The translations under genes were made by a program, and so were the position numbers. A model generated the notes under the pieces. That model did not search any database and had not been told where the DNA came from. It saw only the letters and a program-made list of their open reading frames with translations. A stretch of 64,000 nucleotides of DNA from Actinomyces sp. AC-20-1 (lineage in GTDB: Bacteria; Actinomycetota; Actinomycetes; Actinomycetales; Actinomycetaceae): contig NZ_JACJVC010000006.1 of assembly GCF_023369555.1 (NCBI RefSeq), forward strand, positions 1-64,000, in the 5' to 3' direction. Every line of letters starts with the position of its first letter. Positions within the stretch are counted from its first letter, which is position 1. This document shows positions 56,618 through 64,000 of this stretch, piece by piece.

Positions 56618-58405
56618 TCAGTCGGTGGCGGGACGCGCGGCGGCGTGCAGCACCTCGAGCAGCGCCCGGGCCCGGTCCTCGTCGCAGGCGACGTCGGGCA
56701 GCGCCAGACGCAGCAGGCTCCCACGGCCGGGCACGTCGAGGACGAGGCTCGTCCAGGACGCGGCGACGACCTCGGGCGTGCCGGCCACGGCCCGGCCGCG
56801 CACGGTGGCCCGTGTGCCGGACGGGGGCTCGTCCGCAGCCCGCTCGACCTCGGCGTCGGTCACCAGGCGCCGGGTGCGCCCGGCGGCGATGAGCCTCTCC
56901 GCGATCCCCTTGCCGGCGCGCAGGTCCGCCCACTGGATGTCGAGGGCCGCCAGGCGCTCGTCGTCCCAGCCGGTGGCGGTGCGCGCGCGCAGGGCCTCGC
57001 ACAGCTGCTTCTTCGCGACCCACTCGACGTCACGGGCCACGACGGCGGTCGCGTCCGCCTCCTCGGGTGTGCCGAGGGCGGCCGCGTAGGCCTCGAGCCC
57101 GTTCAGCACCTCGGCCCACAGGGCGAGGGCGGCACGGGTGTCCGGTCCGGTGAAGGCTCCTGCCCGCGCGTCCTGCTCGACGGCCGTGCGCACGAGGCCA
57201 AGATAGCGGCGCTGGATGGCGAGGGCGGTCAGGGGCCCGCAGGCGGTCGCGAGCTCGTGGGTCAGGCTCGTGTCGTGCGACATGGCCCAGTGCTCCTCGA
57301 CGGGGTCGCGCACGAGCTCGAGGTCGGCCAGGCCCGTGAGCGCGCCGAGGTCCTCACCGCGGGCGTGGGCGCGCTCGAGGTACCACAGCAGGAGGCTGGT
57401 GGTGGCGACCTTGAGGTACACGGGTGCGTCGAGGCGGTTGGCGTCGCCGTTGATGACGTGCAGGCGGCGCCAGCGGGCGGCGTCGGCGTGCGGCTCGTCA
57501 CGGGTGTTGACGATGGGCCGGTTGAAGGTGGTCTGCAGGCCGACGTCGGTCTGCACGTAGTCGGCCCGCTGGCTGATCTGGAAGCCGGCGCGCTCGGAGC
57601 GCTGGCCAACGCCCACCCGCCCGGCGCCGGCGATGACGGGGCGTGTGACGAGGAAGGGGATGAGGGCGGCGACCAGCAGGTCGAAGGGCAGGTCGCGGCG
57701 CACGAGGTAGCTCTCGTGGGAGCCGTAGGCGGCCCCCTTGCCGTCGACGTTGTTCTTGTAGAGCACGACCTCCTCGGCCCGCGCGCCGTCGTCGCCCTGG
57801 GACAGGGCGGTCATGGCGCGCCGGGCGACGACCTCCCCGGCCCGGTCCCAGGTGAGGGCGTCCAGGGGGGTGAGGACCTCCGGTGAGGAGTACTCGGGGT
57901 GGGCGTGGTCGACGTACAGGCGCGCGCCGTTGGCCAGGACCGCCGTCGTGGCGCGCGGCAGGGCGGCCTCGGCGTCGCTGGGGCGGGGGCGGGCGCCCCA
58001 GGGGGCGGGTGGCAGGTCCTCGGCGGCCTCGCCGGAGGGCGCCGGGCGCGTGGGGTCGTCGGTGAGCATGGAGGGGTGGGCGCTGGCGCGCTCGAGGTGG
58101 CCGCCGCGCAGGTCGGCCAGCGGGTCCTCGCCCTCGTAGTCCCAGCGCACGGCCGGCACCGGGGCGCCGTCGGCACCGGTCAGGCCCGGGCGGGAGACGG
58201 TGGCGTAGGCGGCGACGACGCGGGCGGACATGGCGACGGCGTTGGCGTAGGGGTTGCCCGGCTGCAGGACCCCGTACTCGGTCTCGAGGCCGACGGCGCG
58301 GTGGACGGGCTCGGTCACCACTGCGCCTCCGGCCGCCTGCACGGGCGCCTCCGGCTGGGTCTTCGCCGTCGTCTCGGTGTGCGGCGCGGTGGACGAGCTG
58401 CTCAC
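56618..58405 (-). CDS. dop: depupylase/deamidase Dop
   Basis: A 595-residue glutamine-synthetase-fold enzyme that removes Pup from substrates. It opens the fold with RAVGLETEYGVLQPG (about residue 37) and keeps YVDHAHPEYSSPEV, YKNNVDGKGAAYGSHESYLV and VNTRDEPHADA. The Dop-specific loop between the first strands is unusually long (about residues 62-150, with DYEGEDPLADLRGG), making the protein nearly 100 residues longer than typical. The GTG start has GGAAGGAG upstream and overlaps the mpa stop by four bases. With a Glu-ending Pup only the depupylase role should be needed. Confidence 0.95.
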   Translation of the reverse strand: MSSSSTAPHTETTAKTQPEAPVQAAGGAVVTEPVHRAVGLETEYGVLQPGNPYANAVAMSARVVAAYATVSRPGLTGADGAPVPAVRWDYEGEDPLADLRGGHLERASAHPSMLTDDPTRPAPSGEAAEDLPPAPWGARPRPSDAEAALPRATTAVLANGARLYVDHAHPEYSSPEVLTPLDALTWDRAGEVVARRAMTALSQGDDGARAEEVVLYKNNVDGKGAAYGSHESYLVRRDLPFDLLVAALIPFLVTRPVIAGAGRVGVGQRSERAGFQISQRADYVQTDVGLQTTFNRPIVNTRDEPHADAARWRRLHVINGDANRLDAPVYLKVATTSLLLWYLERAHARGEDLGALTGLADLELVRDPVEEHWAMSHDTSLTHELATACGPLTALAIQRRYLGLVRTAVEQDARAGAFTGPDTRAALALWAEVLNGLEAYAAALGTPEEADATAVVARDVEWVAKKQLCEALRARTATGWDDERLAALDIQWADLRAGKGIAERLIAAGRTRRLVTDAEVERAADEPPSGTRATVRGRAVAGTPEVVAASWTSLVLDVPGRGSLLRLALPDVACDEDRARALLEVLHAAARPATD

Positions 58406-60198
58406 ACCTGCTCCTTCCGGCGGGCCGTGTCGATCCCCAGGCGCCGCACGGCGCGGATGGACTCGCCGCGGTGGGCGACGACGCGCGCCCACCCCTCGGG
58501 GTTGGTGGCCCCGGTGATCTCCTCGTTCTGGCGGGCCTCAGTGGCCACGGCCGCGAGCAGGGCCGCGGTGGACAGGCCGCCGGGGCCGCCGGCGAGCTCG
58601 TCCTTGACGGCCTGGGTCTTGGCCCGCCGCACGACGGCGGCGAGCATGGCGCCGCTGGCGAGGTCCGCCAGGTACAGGGTGCCGGTGGCGCCGGAGGCGT
58701 AGGTGATCTCCAGGACCGCGTTGGCGGGCGTGCGCGCGTACAGGGCCCCGACGGCGGCCCGGCACATGTCCTGGGCGGTGGCCCGGGCGTCGCCGTCGTG
58801 GGCGGCGAGCTCGGCGGGGTCCAGCGGGAGGTCGGCGGTCAGGTGGCGCGACATGATCTCGAGGGCGCCGACGGCGTCGGGCCGGTCGATGCGGATCTTC
58901 ACGTCCAGACGGCCCGGCCGCAGGATGGCGGGGTCGATCATGTCCTCGCGGTTGGAGGCGCCGATGATGACGACGTTGCGCAGGGACTCCACGCCGTCGA
59001 TCTCGGCGAGCACCTGGGGGACGATCATCGTCTCGACGTCGGAGGACACGCCCGTGCCGCGGGTGCGGAACAGGGCCTCCATCTCGTCGAAGAAGATGAC
59101 GACGGGACGGTCCTCGGCGGCGACCTTGCGGGCCTGCTCGAAGATCGCGCGGATCTGCCTCTCGGTCTCGCCCACGAACTTGCTCAGCAGCTCGGGTCCC
59201 TTGATGTTGAGGAAGGCGGCCGAGCGGCCCGAGGCCGCACCGCCGGCGCTGTCGGCCAGGGAGGTGGCCACGGCCTTGGCGATGAGGGTCTTGCCGCAGC
59301 CGGGGGGCCCGTACAGCAGGACTCCCTTGGGGGCGCGCAGCCCGTAGGAGCGGTACAGCCCGGGGTGGCGGAAGGGCAGCTCGAGGGCGTCGCGGATCTC
59401 CTCGATCTGGGGGCCGAGGCCTCCGATGTCCTCCCAGGAGACGTCCGGGGTCTCGGCGACGACGAGCTGCTCGACGCTCGTGCGCTCCACGCGCCCGGTG
59501 GCGACGTCGGCCCGCAGGTCGGCGGCGAGCGTGTCCCCCGGCTGGAGGGCGGCGGGGTCCAGGTGCCCGGCGAGGGTGAGCACGCGGGTGGCGCCGGAGC
59601 CGGTGGTGACCAGGGCGCGCGCTCCGGCCCGTCCGGGGGCCAGGACCTCGTCGAGGATGACGGCCTCTCCGGTGTCGGGGGCGGGCAGGGTGTCGACGAC
59701 GAGCATCTGGTCGTTGACGGCGACGAGCTGGCCGACGCTGAGGCGGGAGGCCTCGAGGCCGGGGTGCAGGCCCAGGCGCATGGTGCGCCCGCCGAGGGCG
59801 ACCTCGACCTCTGCGGGGCTCTCGAGGGGCGCAGCGTCGGTGTCAACGCAGGCGTGGGAGGCCGCGTGCCCGGGGTCGGTTGGTGCGGGGGCCCGCGTGT
59901 GCCGGGCGGCCTCGGCACACGCGGCCGGCAGGGCGGTGAGCAGGGCGAGGGTGACCGGCGGGAGGGTGACGGCGTCGAGCTGGGTGGCCAGCTCGGTGAT
60001 CTGCTCGCGCGCCGCGGTCAGGGCCGTGACCAGCCGCTCGTTCTTGGCGGCGAGGCTCACGGCCTCGGCGCGGGCCTCGCGCAGCTGGTGGGAGGTGAAG
60101 GAGGGCGAGGGCGTGCCCAGGTCCTGCGGGGCGGCGGGCACCTCGGGTGGGGTGGTGGGCCGGGGACGGGCCGGCTGGTGGTGCTGGGACTCAGGCAT
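58402..60198 (-). CDS. arc: Mpa/ARC-type AAA ATPase
   Basis: A 598-residue AAA unfoldase that binds Pup. An N-terminal coiled coil (about 33-72, REARAEAVSLAAKNERLVTAL) is followed by two OB domains and the AAA module with Walker A GPPGCGKTLIAKA and Walker B VIFFDEMEAL. Proteasome-activating Mpa ends in a Tyr-Leu docking motif; here the C-terminus is DTARRKEQV, with none. Together with missing prcA/prcB this points to proteasome-independent unfolding, as described for corynebacterial ARC. The ATG lies eight bases inside the trmI end. Confidence 0.95.
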   Translation of the reverse strand: MPESQHHQPARPRPTTPPEVPAAPQDLGTPSPSFTSHQLREARAEAVSLAAKNERLVTALTAAREQITELATQLDAVTLPPVTLALLTALPAACAEAARHTRAPAPTDPGHAASHACVDTDAAPLESPAEVEVALGGRTMRLGLHPGLEASRLSVGQLVAVNDQMLVVDTLPAPDTGEAVILDEVLAPGRAGARALVTTGSGATRVLTLAGHLDPAALQPGDTLAADLRADVATGRVERTSVEQLVVAETPDVSWEDIGGLGPQIEEIRDALELPFRHPGLYRSYGLRAPKGVLLYGPPGCGKTLIAKAVATSLADSAGGAASGRSAAFLNIKGPELLSKFVGETERQIRAIFEQARKVAAEDRPVVIFFDEMEALFRTRGTGVSSDVETMIVPQVLAEIDGVESLRNVVIIGASNREDMIDPAILRPGRLDVKIRIDRPDAVGALEIMSRHLTADLPLDPAELAAHDGDARATAQDMCRAAVGALYARTPANAVLEITYASGATGTLYLADLASGAMLAAVVRRAKTQAVKDELAGGPGGLSTAALLAAVATEARQNEEITGATNPEGWARVVAHRGESIRAVRRLGIDTARRKEQV

Positions 60199-61375
60199 CG
60201 CCGTCGGGCTCCTCGTCATCCGGGGTGCCGCTGAGGACGGGGGTGGCGTCCAGGGGCTGCTTGGCGAGGCTGTCGCGCAGGACGCGTCGGACCTTGCGGT
60301 CCGTGCTCGTGCGCTCCTTGACGTCCTCAGGCAGCCAGTAGCCGCCCTCGTCATAGGCGCCGCGGGCGGGCGGGCGCTTGCGGGTCAGCGGCGTGGAGCC
60401 GGCGGCCAGGCGGCGGGCGGTGAGCAGGAAACCCGTGTGGGCGACCATTGTGTGGTCCGGGCGCACGGACAGGCCGTCGACGTTCCAGGTGCGCACCATC
60501 GACTCCCAGGAGGCGGGCTCGGTGAACAGCGCAGAGTGCCGCAGCGCCTCGACGGTGCGCGAGAGCTGGGTGGTGGTGGCGACGTAGGCGAGGAGGACGC
60601 CTCCGGGCACGAGCACGCGGGCGCTCTCGGCGATGTTCTCCCAGGGCGCGAGCATGTCCAGGACGACGCGGTCGACGCTCGCGCCGGCGACGCGGGCGGC
60701 GGTGACCTCGGCGAAGTCCCCGGTGCGCAGCTCCCAGGCGGGGTGGTGGCGGCCGAACCAGGAGTCGACGTTGGAGGCGGCGATCTGGGCGAAGTCGGTG
60801 CGTCGCTCGATGGACAGCAGGTGGCCGCTCTCCCCGATGGCGGACAGGAGGTTCATCGTCAGGGCGCCGGAGCCGACGCCGGCCTCGAGCACGCGGGCGC
60901 CGGGGAAGATGTCGCCCAGCGCGATGACCTGGCCGGAGTCCTTGGCGTAGACGACCTGGGCGCCGCGGGGCATGGACAGGACGTAGTCGGCCAGCAGGGG
61001 GCGCAGGAGGAGGAGCTCGTGGCCGGAGGCGGTGGTCAGGACGGTTCCCTCGTCGAGGCCGACGACGTCGCGGTGGTGGAAGGAGCCTCGACCGGACTGG
61101 AAGTAGCCGCGGGGGTCGAGCTGGAAGGTGTGCCTGGCGCCCTTGACGTCCGTGACCTGGACGCGCTCGCCGTAGCGGAAGGGGCCGCGTCTCCCGGCCT
61201 GGCCCAGGACGTCCTGGGTGAGCATGCGCGGGGGCAGCGTGGGCATGGCCTGCTTGGGTGAGGTCGGGTCCTGCTCGTCGTAGCGCGCGGGCGCTGTGGG
61301 GACGACCACCGTGTCCTGGGCGGGGTCGTAGGCGGGGGACGGCGCCTCGTGGCCGGTCTGCTGCTCTTCACTCAT
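60191..61375 (-). CDS. trmI: tRNA (adenine-58-N1)-methyltransferase
   Basis: A 394-residue SAM-dependent enzyme forming m1A58 in tRNA. The TrmI N-domain (GPFRYGERVQVTDVKGARHTFQLDPRGYF) is followed by the SAM site VLEAGVGSGALTMNLL and the catalytic DMLAPWENI. Both ends carry disordered charged tails. The ATG at 61375 lies eight bases after TACACT on the minus strand, so it is probably leaderless, and begins the trmI-mpa-dop-pup-pafA operon, the conserved actinobacterial order. Confidence 0.95.
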   Translation of the reverse strand: MSEEQQTGHEAPSPAYDPAQDTVVVPTAPARYDEQDPTSPKQAMPTLPPRMLTQDVLGQAGRRGPFRYGERVQVTDVKGARHTFQLDPRGYFQSGRGSFHHRDVVGLDEGTVLTTASGHELLLLRPLLADYVLSMPRGAQVVYAKDSGQVIALGDIFPGARVLEAGVGSGALTMNLLSAIGESGHLLSIERRTDFAQIAASNVDSWFGRHHPAWELRTGDFAEVTAARVAGASVDRVVLDMLAPWENIAESARVLVPGGVLLAYVATTTQLSRTVEALRHSALFTEPASWESMVRTWNVDGLSVRPDHTMVAHTGFLLTARRLAAGSTPLTRKRPPARGAYDEGGYWLPEDVKERTSTDRKVRRVLRDSLAKQPLDATPVLSGTPDDEEPDGDA

Positions 61376-61584
61376 CGCAGGGCAGTGTAGTGAGCGGGAC
61401 CTGGGCCCTGCTGCGGTGTCCACGGTGGAAGGGGCGGGCCCCAGTCCGGGCGCGCTCCGGTAGAGTCCTCCAGTTCCCCTAGAAGCCCGATCCCCAGGAG
61501 GCCTGCGTGGCGCTCACACGCCCGGTCCAGCCGGTGCCCGACGACGTCGCCGCCCTTCTCGAGAAACGTGGCTTGCGTGGTCAC
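61372..61584 (-). CDS. possible 70-residue coupled ORF, unrecognised
   Basis: This frame starts with GTG overlapping the stop of the ribbon-helix-helix gene (GTGA) and stops overlapping the trmI ATG (ATGA). Such double coupling is suggestive, and the position fits a toxin gene after an RHH antitoxin. However the sequence (MTTQATFLEKGG...) matches no toxin family that I know, the second half is Gly/Pro-rich with rare codons, and the trmI promoter lies inside it. An opposing plus-strand ORF overlaps it. Confidence 0.25.
   Translation of the reverse strand: MTTQATFLEKGGDVVGHRLDRACERHAGLLGIGLLGELEDSTGARPDWGPPLPPWTPQQGPGPAHYTALR
61384..61389 (-). promoter_or_regulatory. -10 box TACACT of trmI and the pupylation operon
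   Basis: Minus-strand TACACT ends eight bases before the trmI ATG. It would drive trmI, mpa, dop, pup and pafA. Confidence 0.5.
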
Positions 61585-61728
61585 TCGACGACGACGGACT
61601 CCAGCACGTCGAGGTCGGCGCGTACGCGGCGCAGCAGCGCCCGCGCGTCCGTGCCCTCCTCAAGGGCCGACAGGAGAATGGTCCTGGCGAAGGCGGAGAG
61701 CGTGGTACCGCGCCGCTGCGCCGCCTGA
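61461..61728 (+). other. plus-strand promoter and short ORF, possibly a truncated gene
   Basis: TAGAGT (61461-61466) is followed by CCCCAGGAGG and a GTG at 61507 with ideal spacing. The first 25 codons (MALTRPVQPVPDDVAALLEKRG) look like a genuine protein N-terminus. Beyond 61581 the frame only runs antisense to the ribbon-helix-helix gene and turns Ser/Arg-rich, ending at 61728. This could be the remnant of a gene cut off by rearrangement, or chance. Confidence 0.35.
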
Positions 61729-61907
61729 CGCAGCCGCTCAAGCTCGTCATCGTTCATGCGCACCTGCAGCGTCTGAGTGCGCGCGCTGCCGTGCGTGACG
61801 ACGACGTGAGCGGGTAAGGGTGAGTCCTCCGCCATGAAGCGCTCGGTCTCGAGGGCCCGTTCACTCTCACGGGCCAGGGCGGCAACGGTCTCAGCTGTCA
61901 TGGGCAT
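61581..61907 (-). CDS. ribbon-helix-helix DNA-binding protein (antitoxin-like)
   Basis: A 108-residue protein with an RHH fold at about 44-82: TQTLQVRMNDDELERLRQAAQ then RGTTLSAFARTILLSAL, the pattern of CopG/RelB-like antitoxin repressors. An N-terminal helix (ALARESERALETERF) precedes it. The ATG at 61907 has AGGAGG nine bases upstream. It follows the M50 protease by 25 bases and may share its transcript. No recognisable toxin is next to it, so it may be an orphan antitoxin or a transcription factor. Confidence 0.75.
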   Translation of the reverse strand: MPMTAETVAALARESERALETERFMAEDSPLPAHVVVTHGSARTQTLQVRMNDDELERLRQAAQRRGTTLSAFARTILLSALEEGTDARALLRRVRADLDVLESVVVE

Positions 61908-61932
61908 CAGTATCAGCCTCCTGAAAGAGCAC

Positions 61933-63051
61933 TCACCGGGCGCCGGTGGGCACCGCCCCGAGGACCGTGCCGCCCTCGACGACGAGCAGCCAGCGCGAGA
62001 GGCTGCGGGCCGCCTGGAGCGCGGCAGCGGCCTGCTCCCCCGTCAGCTGGCTGGTAACGGCGCGCGCGGGCAGGGCCGTGCACACCTGGCCGGCGGTGGC
62101 GGCGTGCTCGTCCAGCAACCCGAGCTCATCCAGGCCAACGGCGTCAACGGTGCCGAGGAGTCGGACGCCGTCGGAGACGAGCACGAGCCGGGCGCCGTCG
62201 GACAGGATGGCACGCACCCGGCTCACGGGTGCTGCAGCATTGACGGTGGCGACGGGCTGAAGGAGGCGGCGCAGGTCGAGGCGCGCTGCGGCACGGCTCC
62301 GGCGCCCCAGCCCCAGGACCCTCCAGCAGGTGGAGGCGATGGGCCAGGCCACGAGGACGACGAGCATGAGGTTGAAGGCCTCCGGCTGGCGGTGCAGGAG
62401 CACCAGGGGGCGCAGCACCCAGTACCAGGCGATGAGGGCGACGACGCCGAGCCCGCCCCAGGCGGCGGCCCGCAGACCCAGACGACGGCGTCCGCTCACC
62501 TGCTCCACCAGCGCGGCCAGGGCGTGCCCGCCGTCGAGCGGAAGCCCGGGCAGGGCGTTGAAGACCGCCAGGGCGAGGTTGACCCAGGTCAGGGCCCACA
62601 GGGTGAAGGAGATCCCCAGGGGCAGGTCGAGGGACCGCTGGGCCCAACCGCACAGGGCCCACAGCACGAGGTTGGTCGCCGGCCCCGCCAGGGAGGTCAG
62701 CGCGTCCTTCCAGGGCCGCCAGCCGGTGGCGGCGCCGAAGGTCGTGCGCCCGCCCCACAGGTGCAGCTGGTACAGGACCGGACGGCGGCCCAGGAGGGTG
62801 CCGGTCAGCCCGTGCGCGAGCTCGTGGAGCAGGACGCTCACGGCCACGCCCATGACGGTGAGGACGACGACGCCGATGACGGTGCCCCAGCCGAGCGCAC
62901 CGAGGCTGGACTGGACCAGCGGCAGCCAGGAGCCGGCGAGGAGCAGTCCCAGCAGCAGGGAGGTGGGGGCGACGACGACGGGGGCCCCGCCGACCGTGCC
63001 GAGGACCCATCCCCGGGCGCTGGTTCGTGCGGGTCGCTGCGTGGAGGTCAT
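61933..63051 (-). CDS. M50 (site-2) family metalloprotease
   Basis: A 372-residue intramembrane zinc protease. The zinc site is HELAH at 76-80 in VLLHELAHGLTG and the second motif is FNALPGLPLDGGHAL; about six membrane segments surround them. After residue 260 a cytoplasmic part resembles a degenerate CBS pair (VRAILSDGARLVLVSDGVRLLGTV). Such S2P-CBS proteins cleave membrane-bound regulators; the substrate is unknown. The ATG at 63051 lies seven bases after TAGGCT. It is divergent from the RecB-like gene and next to trmI as in other Actinobacteria. Confidence 0.9.
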   Translation of the reverse strand: MTSTQRPARTSARGWVLGTVGGAPVVVAPTSLLLGLLLAGSWLPLVQSSLGALGWGTVIGVVVLTVMGVAVSVLLHELAHGLTGTLLGRRPVLYQLHLWGGRTTFGAATGWRPWKDALTSLAGPATNLVLWALCGWAQRSLDLPLGISFTLWALTWVNLALAVFNALPGLPLDGGHALAALVEQVSGRRRLGLRAAAWGGLGVVALIAWYWVLRPLVLLHRQPEAFNLMLVVLVAWPIASTCWRVLGLGRRSRAAARLDLRRLLQPVATVNAAAPVSRVRAILSDGARLVLVSDGVRLLGTVDAVGLDELGLLDEHAATAGQVCTALPARAVTSQLTGEQAAAALQAARSLSRWLLVVEGGTVLGAVPTGAR

Positions 63052-63058
63052 GACGGGG

Positions 63059-63064
63059 AGCCTA
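63059..63064 (-). promoter_or_regulatory. -10 box TAGGCT of the M50 protease gene
   Basis: Minus-strand TAGGCT ends seven bases before the ATG at 63051. Confidence 0.5.
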
Positions 63065-63206
63065 ATGGTGACACGGGCGGGACAGCCGCACCGGTCTGCC
63101 CGGGCCCCGCACCGGGCGAGCAAGGACGGGCGTGCGCCGGGCTCCACAGCAGCGCGGGGTGAGGCCGCGCACGCCCGGGCTGGGGAGCCGTGCCAGCGCG
63201 TCAGGA

Positions 63207-63212
63207 TAGGTT
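63207..63212 (+). promoter_or_regulatory. -10 box TAGGTT of the RecB-like gene
   Basis: TAGGTT ends six bases before the GTG at 63219 and supports that start. Confidence 0.45.
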
Positions 63213-63218
63213 CGTGGT

Positions 63219-64000
63219 GTGAGCACGACGAGCGAGACGACGAGCGACAGGCCCCGGGCCACCGGCCCCGGTGCCCGCAGACCCACGGCCCGCGGCCCGA
63301 GGCGCACCGCCCTGTCGCCGTCGCGGGCGAAGGACTTCCTGCAGTGCCCGCTCATGTTCCGTCTGCGCACGGTGGACCACCTGCCCGAGCCCGGCTCCCT
63401 GGCCACGCACAAGGGCACGCTCGTGCACGCGGTGCTGGAGCGGCTCTACGACCTGCCCGCGCCCGAGCGCCGCCCGGAGGCGGCCCTGGGCATGCTGCCC
63501 GCGCAGTGGCAGGCCCACAGGGAGAGGAACCCTGTGGTCATGGACCTCTTCGAGTCCCCCGAGCAGGTCGAGCCGTGGCTGGAGGAGGCGCGGGCTCTCC
63601 TGCGCTCCTACTTCACGATGGAGAACCCCACACGGCTGGAGCCCGCCGAGCGCGAGCTCTTCGTCGAAGTCGAGACCGAGGGGGGCCTGCTGCTGCGGGG
63701 CTTCGTCGACCGCCTGGACGTCGCCCCAGACGGGGCGATGCGCGTGGTCGACTACAAGACCGGCCGCTCCCCCGCGCCGCGCTTCCAGGAGGAGGCGCTG
63801 TTCCAGATGCGCTTCTACGCGCTCGTGCTGCTGCGCCTGCGCGGCCAGGCGCCCCGGCGCCTCCAGCTGCTCTACCTGCGCGACGGGCGCACCCTCACCC
63901 ACGACCCGCGCCCGGGCGAGCTCGACTCGGCGCAGACACGCCTGGAGCGCATCTGGGACGAGGTCGAGGACTGCGCCTCACGGGGCGAGTTCGCGCCGCA
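63219..64000 (+). CDS. RecB-like PD-(D/E)XK nuclease, runs off the window
   Basis: At least 260 residues, open to base 64000. After a disordered Arg-rich N-terminus comes LSPSRAKDFLQCPLMFRLR, the usual opening of RecB-family nuclease domains, then GTLVHAVLERLYDL, LLLRGFVDRLDV and the catalytic VVDYKTGRS with Asp178 and Lys180. The cysteine in QCPLMF is the kind that ligates an Fe-S cluster in AddB/Cas4 relatives; the remaining cysteines would lie beyond the window. It neighbours trmI as the RecB-like gene does in mycobacteria. It probably acts in DNA repair or processing. Confidence 0.88.
   Translation, partial: MSTTSETTSDRPRATGPGARRPTARGPRRTALSPSRAKDFLQCPLMFRLRTVDHLPEPGSLATHKGTLVHAVLERLYDLPAPERRPEAALGMLPAQWQAHRERNPVVMDLFESPEQVEPWLEEARALLRSYFTMENPTRLEPAERELFVEVETEGGLLLRGFVDRLDVAPDGAMRVVDYKTGRSPAPRFQEEALFQMRFYALVLLRLRGQAPRRLQLLYLRDGRTLTHDPRPGELDSAQTRLERIWDEVEDCASRGEFAP

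Noticed and set aside
55000-57000. Search for prcA/prcB within the pup-pafA region
   Set aside because: The spacing between pafA, pup and dop leaves no room, and no proteasome-like subunit frame exists on either strand here.

Overview
The window is about 72% GC with heavy GTG start use and strong third-position G/C. It carries core genes in an order familiar from Actinobacteria. Content and synteny suggest a member of the Actinomycetaceae (Actinomyces-like). The genus is an inference; no rRNA is present to confirm it. The sequence is almost entirely chromosomal housekeeping DNA, most of it on the minus strand. No phage, CRISPR array or intact insertion sequence was seen.

Layout. 1-4.7 kb: S4-domain RNA-binding protein, HAD phosphatase, aldo/keto reductase, GH2 glycosidase and a small membrane protein. 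4.7-5.0 kb: a 0.1-kb inverted-repeat element and tRNA-Pro. 5.1-14.7 kb: pgi, a fused cmk-der, then the cluster parA-scpA-scpB-rluB-tyrA with xerD upstream (chromosome partition, condensin, ribosome maturation, tyrosine synthesis). 14.7-18.3 kb: secG and the glycolytic set gap-pgk-tpiA. 18.6-25.2 kb: whiA, yvcK, rapZ, purT and uvrC. 25.2-25.8 kb: four tRNAs. 25.8-33.1 kb: UDP-glucose pyrophosphorylase, a large DUF2339 membrane protein, uvrA and a YciI protein. 33.2-40.9 kb: a P-type ATPase and TerC behind a manganese-type riboswitch, then uvrB, coaE and gdx. 41-50.4 kb: a helical-repeat protein, rpsA, polA, a thioesterase, an ANTAR regulator, tRNA-Leu and pyk. 50.4-54.9 kb: lgt, a trpC-like gene, hisI, hisF and an FKBP-like membrane protein. 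55-61.4 kb: the pupylation system pafA-pup-dop-mpa with trmI. 61.4-64 kb: a ribbon-helix-helix protein, an M50 protease and a RecB-like nuclease that runs off the end.

The least ordinary signals are regulatory or in fused and decayed domains. (1) Two hairpins with ACGA and ACGG tetraloops precede the SugE/Gdx exporter, the architecture of a guanidine-II (mini-ykkC) riboswitch. (2) A yybP-ykoY-like leader precedes terC and the P-type ATPase, suggesting a Mn-responsive efflux unit. (3) CoaE carries about 190 extra N-terminal residues resembling a pyrrolidone-carboxyl peptidase that has lost its catalytic triad. (4) The TrpC homologue between hisI and lgt lacks the catalytic lysine and other conserved residues. 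(5) The Pup-ligase operon has no prcA/prcB, Pup already ends in Glu, and the Mpa-like ATPase lacks the proteasome-docking tail. (6) uvrA has a near-perfect LexA box over its promoter. (7) At least fifteen genes have a TANNNT -10 box 4-9 bases before the start codon, indicating widespread leaderless transcription.
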